A DNA stretch of 64,000 nucleotides from Verrucomicrobiota bacterium (GCA_016222825.1 JACRQF010000010.1:496001-560000), one strand, 5' to 3'; positions 8,035-17,933 are shown, numbered from the stretch's first letter. The notes: a model not told the origin generated them from the sequence alone. Numbers and translations: made by a program.

Positions 8035-10833
8035 TCATTTCTTCGGCGCGCGGCGCTTGGCTTTCGCTGAGTCCACGCCCAGGTTGAACAGCCGCCGCGC
8101 GTCACGGGCTGCCGCCTCGGTGTCGCCGAGCGACTCGGCCAGTCCCTTGTGCCACAGCAACGTGTCCACGTTCTGCGGATCGAGCTTCAGCGCGCGGTCC
8201 AGCGCGGCCAGCGCGGCTTCGTCGTCGTGGGCCGCTTCCGCGGCGCGGGCCTCCAGCAGCGGCAGCGCAGGGTCCGCCGGCCGCATTTGCTGCAACAGCC
8301 GCGCGTCGCGGACCGCCTCATGCTTGTTGCCGCTGGAACTCTTGAGGTTGATCTCCGCCCGGAACCACCGCGCGCTGGCATCGTCCGGCTTGGCGGCGAG
8401 AATGCCATCCACCACGCGGTCGGCGTCATAGAAACCCTTCTTCGCGAACAACGCCCGGGCTTGCGCCACCTCCGGTAAATCGCTCGGTGGCGGCGTCACC
8501 GCTGCCGCTGCCGCAGGCCCTTTCACGACATGCGCTGGAACGAACTTCAGCGCCTGGCCTCGCGCAAACCCGCTGCCGCGCACGGCACGCGCAATTGCGA
8601 ACTTTGCCTCGACGTGGCGCACCTCGATGGCACCCGTGCCCTTCCTGGTCGCGCCAAGCGAGAGGCCCGTTTCCGGGTCGCGCAGATCGTCCTCGGTCAG
8701 CACCAGAAAGCAATCGCACGCCGCCACGGCTTGCTCCGCCCCGGCGTTGATGAACACGTCATCGCCGCGCACAGCCACAATCCGGCCCAGCCACGCGCGA
8801 CTCTGGAGCGTGCGAGCCAGATGCAATGCGATGTCGTCCACAACCAACCGGCTGACCTCCTCGACCGGCAAGCGCGCCATGGCCGCGCTGCTCATCTGGA
8901 CGTTGTCGTCGGCGTAAGCGCCTCCCAACGCCGGCTTGGTTTTTTGCTGGAGCGACTCTTTCGAGCAGACCATCTGCCCGGTCGTCGTGTCCACAAGCCG
9001 CGCCGCCGCGCCGAGCCGCACGGTGGCGTAGGCGACCTCGAACTGCGCGCCGCCAAACTCGGACGCCTGCTGGCCGCGCGTGATGCGCGTCTCAAACCGC
9101 GTCACCGCGCCGAAGAGCAGCGCCTGCGCATTCAGCAGCCGGCCGATTTCCGGCGCCGCCTGCTCCACCGTGCGCCCGCTCTTGGCGAAGTCCTGCTCGC
9201 GCAGCACGTCTGCAATCTGCTGCCGCTCGACCATGATGAACCGCCCCGTGCCCGCCAGCCGGTCGGCAATCGCGTCGGGCAACCCCGTGCCGAGCAACGC
9301 CGCCGCGTTCTTCTGCTTCACTTGAAACGCGCTCAGAGCGACGCGCATCTTCGGCCCGTAAACCGGCGGCAGCGACGCGAACGGGTCTTTCGCGCTGAAA
9401 TTCTCCGGCGGCTTGCGAAGCTTCGGGCGGGGCTTGTAGCCGAGGTTATAGGCGCGGCGGCTGTCGCGGAACACCAGGTCGGTGTCGCCCAACATCTCCG
9501 CCACCCGCCGATGCAGGAGCACCGCTTCGAGATTGCCGGGAGCCATTTGCAGCGCGCGGTCGAGCGAGGCCATCGCCGCCTTCCGGTCGTTGATCGCCAG
9601 CGCGGCTCGCGCCTCCAACACCGGCAGGTCGGGGTCGTTCGGCCGCAACTGCTGGAGCCGCCGGGCGTCCTGCAACGCAACGTGTTTGTTGGCCGAGGTG
9701 CTCTTGAGGATGATGGCCGTTCGGAGCAGCAAACCGTTCACGTCGTCGGGATGCTCACCGAGGTGTTTGTTCAGCTCCGACAGCCCGACCGTGCCGCCGC
9801 CCTTGGCGTGCTTCGCGCGAACGGCGGCGATCCCCGGCGAATCGGGCGGCAACGTCGGCGATGAGAGTGACGCGGACGAGGACGACGGAAGCTCGAAGGC
9901 GGGCACAAAGCGAATCACCTGGCCTCGGGCGAAGTTCGCGCCCGCCAGCAGCCGCGCGACAGCAAACTTCGGCTGCACCTCGCGCACCTGGATGACGCCT
10001 GACGACGACAACGGCGAGCCGAGCGGCAGGCCGGTTTCGGGGTCGAGCAGCACATCGTGTTCGGTGAACACGCGGAAGCAGTCGCCCGGCACCACACCCA
10101 GTGTCACGCCGGCGTTGATGAGGATGTCATCGCCTCGCACCTCCACGATGCGCCCGCGCCAGGGCACCTCGTCCATCGTGCGGCAGATGTTGTGGACCGC
10201 GTCGCTGATGGCGCGCTGGCAGACCTTGCCGCTGGCCGTCTTGGCAAAACCGGAGCCGCCAAACGCCGTCGCCAGCGCGCTCGCCTGGTCGGTCGCCCGG
10301 CTCGACTGCGACAGAATCACCTCGCCAGTGGTCGTGTCCACGACACGGACGTTGATCTGTAGCCGCGCCGTCGCCGTCGAGACCTGAAACTGCGCCCCCC
10401 CGGTCGCACCCGAACCGACCATCACGTGCTCGTCGTAGTGGGTGACTGTGCCGATGACAATCGCCTGCGCGTTCAGAAGTTTCCCAATCTCCGCCGCGCC
10501 GGCCGCCACAGTCCGCCCGCTTTGTGCAAAGTCCTGCTCCCGCAGCACGTCCTTGAGTTGCTGGCGCTCGACGACGATGAACCGCCCACTACGCACCAGC
10601 GCGTCCGTGAGCATGTCGGCCAGACCGTTGCCTAGCTGGAGTTGGCCCTGGTAGCCGCTCTTGTTGATGAACTGCGTCACCGCCACGAGCCGCTTCAGGC
10701 CAAAATACGGCGGCAGCGTGTCAACCGCGTCCTGCGCCCGCGGCGTCTCCTTCGGCTTGGTCGCGGCGGACAGGTGGGCTGGCAGCAGAACCGCAGCCAC
10801 CAGAATCGTCAAGAAGACGCGATGCGCATTCAT
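8035..10833 (-). CDS. Exported CsgG-like/TPR protein with a tandem internal duplication
   Basis: The 932-residue product has a signal peptide (residues 1-23) and two similar halves. Each half has a CsgG-like region containing RFI(V/M)VERQQ, DVLREQDFA(Q/K)SGRTV and LLNAQA (about residues 45-220 and 490-700). Next comes a shorter segment with GRIV-VRGDD--INAG and DPETGL-LG (about 222-305 and 710-790), then TPR-like repeats with LD(R/K)AL (about 330-460 and 800-925). CsgG-type proteins build outer-membrane or periplasmic assemblies, for example for curli; no lipobox is visible here, so a soluble periplasmic form is likely. The two halves clearly arose by duplication. It diverges from the S41 protease gene. 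Confidence 0.75.
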   Translation of the reverse strand: MNAHRVFLTILVAAVLLPAHLSAATKPKETPRAQDAVDTLPPYFGLKRLVAVTQFINKSGYQGQLQLGNGLADMLTDALVRSGRFIVVERQQLKDVLREQDFAQSGRTVAAGAAEIGKLLNAQAIVIGTVTHYDEHVMVGSGATGGAQFQVSTATARLQINVRVVDTTTGEVILSQSSRATDQASALATAFGGSGFAKTASGKVCQRAISDAVHNICRTMDEVPWRGRIVEVRGDDILINAGVTLGVVPGDCFRVFTEHDVLLDPETGLPLGSPLSSSGVIQVREVQPKFAVARLLAGANFARGQVIRFVPAFELPSSSSASLSSPTLPPDSPGIAAVRAKHAKGGGTVGLSELNKHLGEHPDDVNGLLLRTAIILKSTSANKHVALQDARRLQQLRPNDPDLPVLEARAALAINDRKAAMASLDRALQMAPGNLEAVLLHRRVAEMLGDTDLVFRDSRRAYNLGYKPRPKLRKPPENFSAKDPFASLPPVYGPKMRVALSAFQVKQKNAAALLGTGLPDAIADRLAGTGRFIMVERQQIADVLREQDFAKSGRTVEQAAPEIGRLLNAQALLFGAVTRFETRITRGQQASEFGGAQFEVAYATVRLGAAARLVDTTTGQMVCSKESLQQKTKPALGGAYADDNVQMSSAAMARLPVEEVSRLVVDDIALHLARTLQSRAWLGRIVAVRGDDVFINAGAEQAVAACDCFLVLTEDDLRDPETGLSLGATRKGTGAIEVRHVEAKFAIARAVRGSGFARGQALKFVPAHVVKGPAAAAAVTPPPSDLPEVAQARALFAKKGFYDADRVVDGILAAKPDDASARWFRAEINLKSSSGNKHEAVRDARLLQQMRPADPALPLLEARAAEAAHDDEAALAALDRALKLDPQNVDTLLWHKGLAESLGDTEAAARDARRLFNLGVDSAKAKRRAPKK

Positions 10834-11024
10834 ATTTGGGTGTGCGAGGTTGCCAGCCTTCTATGCCGTGGCTCCCGGCAAGTCAACCACAGTCTGCCAC
10901 CTGCTTTCGGGTGGCGCAAACGTGTGTTGCTCGCGGCAGCGCGCAAGAACTATTTGGCAACATTTTTCGCGCCGCCTTCCCATTGTCACTTGCCGGAAGC
11001 GCAGCGACAGGCAAGAATACAGCC

Positions 11025-13232
11025 ATGTGGATGAAACATGCCGCTGGTTTGGTTGTATGGCTGCTGGTCGCAACGGTGTCGCTGGGCGCGGCGTTGCAGC
11101 CGCCGCCGGAATCGTCCGCCGTCACCAGTCTCGCGGTGAAACTCTTTGAGCACGCGCACTATTCACACCACAAGCTCGACGCGGAATCCGTCTCGCGGTT
11201 TCTCATCCGCTACGTCGAGGCGCTCGACTACAACCGGCTTTTCTTCCTCCAAATCGACCTGAAGGAGTTTGACAACTACCTCCCCACCCTCCCCGACCGG
11301 ACGCGCGCCGGGGACGTGCAGCCGGGCTTCGACATCTTCGCCCGCTACCAGCAGCGCATCGAGCAGGCCGTCGCGATCGCCAAGGAATGCCTCAAGCAGC
11401 CGATGACTTTCGACGGCAACGAAACCATCCTCATAGACCGCTCCAAGGCCCCCTGGCCCGCCAACGAGGCCGAGCGCGCCAAGCTCTGGCGCGAGCGCGT
11501 CAAATACGACCTGCTTCAGGAGTCGTTGAACAAGACCAAACCCGACGAGGCCATCCGCGTCCTCACCCGCCGCTACGACCGGCTGCTGCGCTCGGTGCGC
11601 GAGATGGATGCCGGCGACGTGCTGGAGGTCTATCTGAACTCGCTCTGCCACGCCTACGACCCGCACTCCGATTACCTTGGCGCGTCGCAACTGAAGGACT
11701 TCGAGATCGGCATGAGGCTCTCGCTCTTCGGCATCGGCGCGGTGCTGCGCTCGGAGGACGGCTACGCGAAGATCGTCAGCCTCGTCCCCGGCGGCCCCGC
11801 CGACCTCGACAAGCGCCTCAAGCCCGACGACCGCATCGTCGCCGTCGGCGAAGGCGACCAGCCGCCCGTGGATGTCGTGGACATGAAGCTCACGAAGGTC
11901 GTTGAACACATCCGCGGCGCCAAGGGCACGAAGGTCAAACTCACCGTCATGCCCGCCAACGCCGCCGATTCCTCCGTGCGCAAGGTCATCACCATCGTCC
12001 GCGACGAGGTCAAGCTCACCGAGCAGCAGGCCAAGGCCAAGGTCTTCGAGCTTCCCGCCGCCAACGGCGCGCCTGCCAAGCGCCTCGGCGTCATCGAGCT
12101 GCCATCGTTCTACGCCGACACCGAGAAGATGCGCAACGGCGACAACAACTTCACCAGCAGCACCCGCCACGTCGCCATCCTCATCGAGAAGCTCAAGGCG
12201 CAAAAGGTGGACGGCATCGTGCTCGACCTGCGCCGCAACGGCGGCGGCCTCCTCGACGAAGCCATCGCGCTGGCCGGCCTCTTCATCAAGGAAGGCCCCA
12301 TTGTCCAGATCAAAGACCCGCGCAATCGCATCCAGGTGTTGCGCGACGAAGACCCGTCCGTCACCTACGACGGGCCGCTGCTGGTGCTCGTCAGCCACAT
12401 CAGCGCCTCCGCCTCCGAGATCCTCGCCGCCGCGATGCAGGACTACGGCCGCGCGCTCGTCGTCGGCGACAGCAAGACCTTCGGCAAAGGCACCGTCCAG
12501 ACCATGCTCTCGCTCTCCGCGTGGTTGCAGGACGTGCCCAACCCCGGCGCGCTCAAGCTGACCACCCAGAAGTTCTACCGCGTCGCGGGCGGCTCCACGC
12601 AGAACCGCGGCGTCATCCCCGACATCATCATGCCGTCCTCCTACGACGTGCGCGAGATCGGCGAGTCCTCGCTCAACAACGCCATGCCCTACGACGAAGT
12701 CCAGCCCGCGCCGCACCAGAACTACGGCTCCCTCAACGGCAAACTCACCGAGCTGCGCCAGCGCTCCATGATCCGCGCCGCCACCGACCCGGAGTTCACC
12801 TACCTCAACGAGGACATCGCCCGCGTGAAGCAGCAGTTGAAGGTGGGCACCGTCTCCCTCAACCAGGCCAAGCGCCTCGAAGAGAAGAAAGCCACCACCG
12901 ACCGCGACGCCGCGCGCAAGAAGGAGCGCCATGCGCGCGCCGCCTCCGCGTTGAAGTTCACCGAAATTACCGTCGGCGCCACGACCAACGCGGTCGCCTC
13001 CGCCTCCATGCCGCGCGCCGCCGCCACCGCTGCGGCCACGAAACCCACCGCCTCCTCAAAGCCCGCCGATCACGACACTACTCCTGACGCGGACGGCGAC
13101 GACGAGAACGGCGTCAAGGAGCCGCCCACCGACCCGCTCTTGAACGAATCCCTCTCCATTCTCCGCGACTTGGTTGTGCTGGCGCCGCCCCCCTCGGGCA
13201 CCGCTGTCGCCGCAACGCCGTCGCCAAGGTAG
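11025..13232 (+). CDS. Tail-specific carboxy-terminal protease (S41, Prc-like)
   Basis: The 735-residue product has an N-terminal signal peptide ending near AALQ, a Prc N-terminal helical domain (LDYNRLFFLQ), a PDZ domain (about 215-310, PGGPADL) and the S41 core with RRNGGG and SHISASASEILAAAMQDYG. By alignment with Prc the catalytic dyad would be Ser462 and Lys488 (TFGKGTVQ). Such periplasmic proteases trim or degrade proteins from their C-termini and process cell-wall enzymes. The C-terminus ends in a low-complexity A/T/K/P tail. The open frame extends back to 10836, but ATG 11025 (or 11031) gives the proper signal peptide. A degenerate hairpin (gacgggaatcctgcctgtc) follows the stop. Confidence 0.9.
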   Translation: MWMKHAAGLVVWLLVATVSLGAALQPPPESSAVTSLAVKLFEHAHYSHHKLDAESVSRFLIRYVEALDYNRLFFLQIDLKEFDNYLPTLPDRTRAGDVQPGFDIFARYQQRIEQAVAIAKECLKQPMTFDGNETILIDRSKAPWPANEAERAKLWRERVKYDLLQESLNKTKPDEAIRVLTRRYDRLLRSVREMDAGDVLEVYLNSLCHAYDPHSDYLGASQLKDFEIGMRLSLFGIGAVLRSEDGYAKIVSLVPGGPADLDKRLKPDDRIVAVGEGDQPPVDVVDMKLTKVVEHIRGAKGTKVKLTVMPANAADSSVRKVITIVRDEVKLTEQQAKAKVFELPAANGAPAKRLGVIELPSFYADTEKMRNGDNNFTSSTRHVAILIEKLKAQKVDGIVLDLRRNGGGLLDEAIALAGLFIKEGPIVQIKDPRNRIQVLRDEDPSVTYDGPLLVLVSHISASASEILAAAMQDYGRALVVGDSKTFGKGTVQTMLSLSAWLQDVPNPGALKLTTQKFYRVAGGSTQNRGVIPDIIMPSSYDVREIGESSLNNAMPYDEVQPAPHQNYGSLNGKLTELRQRSMIRAATDPEFTYLNEDIARVKQQLKVGTVSLNQAKRLEEKKATTDRDAARKKERHARAASALKFTEITVGATTNAVASASMPRAAATAAATKPTASSKPADHDTTPDADGDDENGVKEPPTDPLLNESLSILRDLVVLAPPPSGTAVAATPSPR

Positions 13233-13332
13233 GACGGGAATCCTGCCTGTCTGTCGTCGAGCACATCGCCCGGACATCTGAGACGCTCGCCGCCTGATTC
13301 GACGCCCTGAACCTGTCGCAACCGTGACTCAC

Positions 13333-13541
13333 GATTGACTTCGCGAAGCGGCTCCCCTGCGTGAATGGCCATGAAGAAGTTTGCGCTCATGGTTGCGTTG
13401 CTCGGCGGCGCGGCGGTGGCCACGGCGCTGGACATCTCGGTTCAACAGGAAAGCGACCGCGCCGTCGCCCGCGGCCTGGAGTTTCTCGGCCAGCAACAGC
13501 AGCCGGACGGCTCGTGGCGGAAACATCCCGGCATCACCGGG
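13333..13541. repeat. Direct repeat, copy 1 (5' end of the alpha-toroid gene)
   Basis: This 209-base segment matches 14910-15119 with about ten differences. It covers the upstream 30 or so bases, the signal peptide and the first roughly 58 codons of the gene at 14949. Similarity stops abruptly at 13541, within the codon run for HPGITG. Confidence 0.92.
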
Positions 13542-13637
13542 CCAGGGTGCCACGTCCTTCTTCACCCTGCCCAACGTCACTCCGTCTGCTGGCTGACGCC
13601 CGTTTCAGTTCATCACGCGCGCCTTATCTCGCCTTGA
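13365..13637 (+). pseudogene. Truncated 5' copy of the alpha-toroid gene with an unrelated tail
   Basis: The frame encodes MKKFALMVALLGGAAVA and continues to WRKHPGITG exactly like the intact gene at 14949. It then switches to an unrelated 30-residue tail and a stop at 13635-13637. All but the first turn of the repeat fold is lost, so it cannot make a functional toroid, although a short secreted peptide could still be made. The signal peptide frame is intact, so decay is recent or the start is under selection. It is the upstream half of a duplication that brackets the PEP-CTERM gene. The initiator could be ATG 13365 or ATG 13371. Confidence 0.8.
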
Positions 13638-13735
13638 GAAAGTGCGATGGAGACTCTGCACACAGCATCGGGATTCCGCAGTAATCACGGATATTCAAGT
13701 CCCCCGCCAAAACACGCGCCCAATTTTCGTTGAAC

Positions 13736-14710
13736 TTATGCTTGCCGGCGCGTCCTGACGCCAAGCAGCAAGAAGGCACCCGCCCCCAACAGCGAAGCCG
13801 TCGTTGGCTCGGGAATCAGCGCCATGACGCCGTGACTCACGCCACCAACGGTATAGTAGCCAACCATCACGCCGTTTTCATTCACATCGCTGTATTGGGT
13901 CGCACTTGCTCCTGACACGTCGGCCGTGCGAAACACGCCGCCTTCCCGATAAAAGCCATGATCCACACCACCCACATTGTAATAGCCAACAAGATCGCCA
14001 GCATCGTTGATCCCTCCGCCAGTAGTAGTCGTCGCTCCTGGATACGCAATCTCGCTCATACTGCCACCACTCTGCCTCAGCATGCTGTGCCAACCGCTAT
14101 TGTAGTAGCTGCCATAAATCTGATTGAGATTGTTAATCGAACTGGCCTGGCTCTGATAGGCGCCGTATTGAAAAGTGTGAGAACCACTCGCATCCCAATA
14201 AACACCGAGTTGCGTGCCCCACGCGCCGTCCGCCGCCATACCGACCAACAGGGGACCGGCACCTCCATAACCACCCGCTTGGCGATCATTCAAACCTAGA
14301 AGCATGTTATTGGCATAACCTGCGACATCCACAATGCTGAAGGTGCCGCCGATGCCACCCGTCAACAGAAACCCGTGGTAGATCCCGCCAGCGTCAGCAT
14401 AGCGACCAACAATATCACCGTTGCTGTTAATCCCCCTCAGTTCCTGGAACGTCTGGGCAACGGGAACATCATACGAAGTGTAAGTGCCTCCACTATAAAC
14501 ATACCCATGCCATACACCGCTGCTTCGGTAGTTGCCTACAACCACACCTGCATTATTGATACCGAAAGCATACGACATGTCGGCCCCGGGATAATCGAGC
14601 GTGCCCAACACCATGAAGGCATTCGCCGACGGGAGCGCGACCAACCCCAACAAGCAAGAAGACACCAGGGAAGCGAAAACCACAGGCGTTGATGCGCGAT
14701 GGTCTCTCAT
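13736..14710 (-). CDS. PEP-CTERM sorted, HAF-repeat extracellular protein
   Basis: The 324-residue product has a signal peptide (about residues 1-31) and a C-terminal IPEPTTASLLGAGAFLLLGVR-type tail: PEP motif, hydrophobic helix and basic end. This is the signal recognised by exosortase, so the mature protein is probably attached outside the outer membrane or in extracellular matrix. Between them are several 'GINNAGVVVGNY', 'GINSNGDIVGRY' and 'GINDAGDLVGYY' units (HAF-like repeats). Base use is visibly more AT-rich than the flanking genes. The ATG at 14710 has AAGGAG seven bases upstream, so it is preferred over GTG 14716. The gene lies antisense between the two copies of the 209-base direct repeat. 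No exosortase gene is in this window. Confidence 0.88.
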   Translation of the reverse strand: MRDHRASTPVVFASLVSSCLLGLVALPSANAFMVLGTLDYPGADMSYAFGINNAGVVVGNYRSSGVWHGYVYSGGTYTSYDVPVAQTFQELRGINSNGDIVGRYADAGGIYHGFLLTGGIGGTFSIVDVAGYANNMLLGLNDRQAGGYGGAGPLLVGMAADGAWGTQLGVYWDASGSHTFQYGAYQSQASSINNLNQIYGSYYNSGWHSMLRQSGGSMSEIAYPGATTTTGGGINDAGDLVGYYNVGGVDHGFYREGGVFRTADVSGASATQYSDVNENGVMVGYYTVGGVSHGVMALIPEPTTASLLGAGAFLLLGVRTRRQA

Positions 14711-14717
14711 AATCACT

Positions 14718-14723
14718 CTCCTT
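14718..14723 (-). promoter_or_regulatory. Ribosome-binding site for the PEP-CTERM gene
   Basis: On the minus strand AAGGAG lies seven bases before ATG 14710 and decides that start over GTG 14716. The rest of the 14711-14909 gap shows no further recognisable feature. Confidence 0.6.
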
Positions 14724-14909
14724 ACCTCGTCGAGTTCACTGAAACCTCTGCCACCTTACGTGACTCCGAACGGCCGGCAAACTATACAAACGGCACCGTC
14801 CATTCAAGAAGAAACTACAGAAGAACGACGAGCAAAGACGCCTTCCTGCTCGTTGGTGGAAACCCTTCCCCAAACAGAAAACATGGTGATCTGCATTCGC
14901 CATGAGCCG

Positions 14910-15119
14910 GATTGACTTCGCGGGGCGGCTCCCCTAGCGTGAACAGCCATGAAGAAGTTTGCGCTCATGGTTGCGTTGCTCGGCGGCGCGGCGGTGGCCG
15001 CGGCGCTGGACATCTCGGTTCAACAGGAAAGCGACCGCGCGGTCGCCCGCGGCCTGGAGTATCTCGGCCAGCAACAGCAGCCGGACGGCTCGTGGCGGAA
15101 ACATCCCGGCATCACCGGG
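14910..15119. repeat. Direct repeat, copy 2 (5' end of the intact alpha-toroid gene)
   Basis: This is the counterpart of 13333-13541, with a one-base length difference just before the start codon and scattered substitutions. Here the reading frame continues into the complete gene. Confidence 0.92.
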
Positions 15120-16079
15120 CTGGTGACGCTCGCGTTCCTGCAAGCGCCGCGCGGCCTCACGCCGGACTATGAGAAGCGCGTCAACGCCGGCCTCAAGTTC
15201 ATCCTCTCCAACGTCAAACCCGACGGCACCATCTACGGCGGCCCGCCGATGGACCCCTACCCCAATTACTCCACCTCCATCTGCCTGATGGCGCTCGCCG
15301 CCGCGAACCGCCCGGAGCACACGGAGGCCATCCGCAACGCCCGCGCGTATCTGTTGCACTCGCAGTTTGACGAGACGGAAGGCACGTCCAAGGACGACCC
15401 GCGCTACGGCGGCATCGGCTACGGCCGCACGCAACGGCCCGATCTCTCGAACACGGCGTTCGCGCTGGAGGCGCTGCACATGTCGGAGCAGATCAAGGCG
15501 CTCAAGGCCAGCGACACGGAGAAGAAGGAGCCGCAATTGCACTGGGAGAAGGCGCTGGCGTTCCTCGCGCGCTGCCAGAACCTGCCGTCGGTGAACACCA
15601 ACGCCTCGACCGTCGCCGGAGACGCCGGCGGTTTCTACTACGCGCCGACTGAGACGCGAGGGCTGTCCGTCACCAACGCGACCGGCCGCATTAGCTTTCG
15701 CTCCTACGGCTCGATGACCTACGCCGGTTTCAAGAGCCTGCTCTACGCCAAGCTCGGCAAGGACGACAAGCGCACGCAGGCCGCGCTCGATTGGATCCGC
15801 AAGAACTGGACCTTCAAGGAAAACCCCGGCCTCGGCGAGCAAGGACACTTCTACTACCTGCACGCGATGGCCAAGGCGCTCGATGCGTTCGGCGAGCCGA
15901 CGATCACCGACGACAAGGGCGTCGCGCACGACTGGCGCAAGGAGTTGACCGAGGCGCTGCTGGCGATGCAGCGCGACGGCAGCTTCTGGGTCAACAAGTC
16001 CGGGCGCTGGGAAGAGTCCGACCCGGTGCTGGTGACCGCTTACGCCGTGCTGGCGCTGGAAGCCGCGCGCGGGAAGTAG
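14949..16079 (+). CDS. Exported alpha-alpha toroid protein (prenyltransferase/squalene-cyclase repeat)
   Basis: The 376-residue product has a signal peptide (MKKFALMVALLGGAAVA, cleavage near ALD) and repeated helix-turn units with GLEYLGQQQQPDGSW, GLVTLAFLQAP, AGLKFILSNVKPDG and WIRKNW. These are typical of the squalene-cyclase/prenyltransferase beta-subunit superfamily. The cyclase DxDD motif is not evident, so terpene cyclisation is unlikely. In Verrucomicrobia and Planctomycetes such exported toroids accompany MoxR/VWA operons and have no proven biochemical role. It is the first gene of a seven-gene run on this strand. A small GC-rich stem (gccggcgttgccggc, 16085-16099) lies before the next gene. 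Confidence 0.75.
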   Translation: MKKFALMVALLGGAAVAAALDISVQQESDRAVARGLEYLGQQQQPDGSWRKHPGITGLVTLAFLQAPRGLTPDYEKRVNAGLKFILSNVKPDGTIYGGPPMDPYPNYSTSICLMALAAANRPEHTEAIRNARAYLLHSQFDETEGTSKDDPRYGGIGYGRTQRPDLSNTAFALEALHMSEQIKALKASDTEKKEPQLHWEKALAFLARCQNLPSVNTNASTVAGDAGGFYYAPTETRGLSVTNATGRISFRSYGSMTYAGFKSLLYAKLGKDDKRTQAALDWIRKNWTFKENPGLGEQGHFYYLHAMAKALDAFGEPTITDDKGVAHDWRKELTEALLAMQRDGSFWVNKSGRWEESDPVLVTAYAVLALEAARGK

Positions 16080-16108
16080 CTGCTGCCGGCGTTGCCGGCC
16101 TGAATTTT

Positions 16109-16843
16109 ATGACACGACACACTCTGCTTGCTCTCTGTCTGGCAGGCGGCATCGCGCTCGCGGCCGACCCGCTGCCGACGACGCCCGACCTCGACGCCTA
16201 TCTCAACACCGAGGATCTCGACCTCGGCAAGAACCCGCCGAAACCAAAGATTGAGAAGCTTGCTGACGGCAAGGTCCGCATCGGCGTCATGACGCTCGAC
16301 CCCGCCAAGCGCCAGATCGTCATGCCCGGCGTCATCGCGACGTGGGAGCGGAACATCGAGGTGCTCATCGCCTCGCCACGCGGCCGCGGCTATGAATCGC
16401 TGCTGGTCGCGCCGGTGCGGCCGTTTCATTTCCAACTGGCGCTGCTCGCGCTCGGCCTCAACCCCGGCAAGCCCGCCGAGTCCGTCGGCAGCGGCAAAGC
16501 GCCCGTCGGCGACCCGGTCGTTGTCCATGTGGACTACGAAGACCCGAAGACCCACGCGAAGAAGCACGTCCGCGTCGAGGAGCTTCTCTTCGACGAGCAG
16601 ACCAAGAAGCCGATGAAGGAACACTTCTGGGTGTTCGTCGGCTCGCGCCTCTTCGAGGGGCGCTACATGGGTGACGTGCTCGGCGATCTCATCGTCACGA
16701 TGCACCACCCCGACGCCATCGTGGACAACGGAATGGCCAACGGCACCAACGACTATATCTACAACGTCAACGAAAAGGTCTGCCCCAAGCCGGGCACCCG
16801 CGTCACCATCACCATCCAAGCCATCAACAAACCCAAATCATGA
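16109..16843 (+). CDS. Exported YdjY-domain protein
   Basis: The 244-residue product has a signal peptide ([20 protein letters not shown]). It contains segments typical of the YdjY family: [46 protein letters not shown] and a final [26 protein letters not shown]. YdjY-domain proteins are exported, and their function is unknown. The ATG at 16109 gives a clean signal peptide, while the longer frame from 15791 is antisense shadow of the toroid gene. Its stop overlaps the moxR start by four bases (ATGA), indicating translational coupling. Confidence 0.75.
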   Translation: MTRHTLLALCLAGGIALAADPLPTTPDLDAYLNTEDLDLGKNPPKPKIEKLADGKVRIGVMTLDPAKRQIVMPGVIATWERNIEVLIASPRGRGYESLLVAPVRPFHFQLALLALGLNPGKPAESVGSGKAPVGDPVVVHVDYEDPKTHAKKHVRVEELLFDEQTKKPMKEHFWVFVGSRLFEGRYMGDVLGDLIVTMHHPDAIVDNGMANGTNDYIYNVNEKVCPKPGTRVTITIQAINKPKS

Positions 16844-17871
16844 GCCAGCCCACCACCTCCACGCTCCCGCCCGACGACGTCGCCGCCGTCGCGCGCGTCA
16901 AGGAAGCTTACAACCAGATTCGCACCGAACTCGCCAAGGTCATCGTCGGCCAGGACGACGTGATCGAGGAACTGCTCGTCACGCTGTTCGCGCGCGGCCA
17001 CTGCCTGCTCGTCGGCGTCCCCGGCCTCGCCAAGACGCTGCTGATCAACTCGCTCAGCCGCGTCCTCTCGCTGAGCTTCAAGCGCATCCAGTTCACGCCC
17101 GACCTGATGCCGAGCGACATCACCGGCACCGACATCATCCAGGAAGACCCGGAGACCGGCCGCCGCAAGTTCCAGTTCCTCGCCGGCCCCGTCTTCGCCA
17201 ACATGCTGCTCGCCGACGAGATCAACCGCACGCCGCCGAAGACGCAGGCCGCCCTCCTCGAAGCGATGCAGGAACACAAGGTCACCGCCGGCGGGCGCAC
17301 CTACACGCTGGAGGAACCGTTCTTCGTCATGGCCACGCAAAATCCCATCGAGCAGGAAGGCACTTATCCGCTCCCGGAGGCGCAGCTCGACCGCTTCATG
17401 TTCGAGATCCGGATTGATTACCCGACCGAAGCCGAGGAACTCGACATCCTCAAGCGCACCACCTCCAGCTACACCGGCGAACTCAGCCATGCTCTCAGCG
17501 GCGCGGACATCATCCAGATCCAGCAACTCGTCCGCCGCGTGCCCGTGGCCGATCACGTCTATCGCTACGCGATGAACATCGCCCGCAGCACGCGCGTCAG
17601 CGGCAACGCCAGCGGCGCGCCCGACTTTGTCCGTGAGTGGATCGCGTGGGGCGCCGGCCCGCGCGCCAGCCAGTATCTGGTGCTCGGCGGCAAAGCTCGC
17701 GCCATCCTCGCCGGCCGTTTCTATGTCAACACGGAGGACATCCAAGCCTGCGCGCTGCCCGTCCTCCGCCACCGCCTCGTCACAAACTTCAACGCCGAAA
17801 GCCAGGGCATCACGACGGACGCGATCGTGAAGAAGCTGCTGGAGACGATTCCGGTGCCCGGCTCGGCGTAG
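16840..17871 (+). CDS. moxR: MoxR-family AAA+ ATPase
   Basis: The 343-residue product has Walker A GVPGLAKT (about residues 61-68), Walker B LLADEINR (about 123-130), sensor [23 protein letters not shown] and the MoxR C-terminal lid. MoxR ATPases act as chaperones that mature or insert metal into VWA-domain partners. Here partners are encoded just downstream (DUF58 and two VWA membrane proteins). The start overlaps the ydjY stop. A 62-base gap holding an AT-rich repeat separates it from the DUF58 gene. Confidence 0.93.
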   Translation: MSQPTTSTLPPDDVAAVARVKEAYNQIRTELAKVIVGQDDVIEELLVTLFARGHCLLVGVPGLAKTLLINSLSRVLSLSFKRIQFTPDLMPSDITGTDIIQEDPETGRRKFQFLAGPVFANMLLADEINRTPPKTQAALLEAMQEHKVTAGGRTYTLEEPFFVMATQNPIEQEGTYPLPEAQLDRFMFEIRIDYPTEAEELDILKRTTSSYTGELSHALSGADIIQIQQLVRRVPVADHVYRYAMNIARSTRVSGNASGAPDFVREWIAWGAGPRASQYLVLGGKARAILAGRFYVNTEDIQACALPVLRHRLVTNFNAESQGITTDAIVKKLLETIPVPGSA

Positions 17872-17875
17872 CAGA

Positions 17876-17923
17876 ACGTATTTCGTATTGCGTATTGCGT
17901 AATCGGAATACGGAAACGCAATA
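17876..17923. repeat. AT-rich intergenic repeat with internal inverted copies
   Basis: The 62-base gap between moxR and the DUF58 gene consists almost wholly of cgtattgcgtattgcgtaat and its inverted fragments (cggaatacg, aaacgcaat). Related words occur at 1040-1060 and 25401-25431. Confidence 0.5.
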
Positions 17924-17933
17924 TGCTTCCCCA

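Noticed and set aside
11163..12932. Minus-strand frame of 589 codons in the S41 protease gene
   Set aside because: Shadow frame; no start context and no domain, whereas the plus strand encodes a full Prc-like protease.
13233..13255. Rho-independent terminator after the S41 protease
   Set aside because: A stem can form but there is no following T-run; it looks more like a degenerate REP hairpin.
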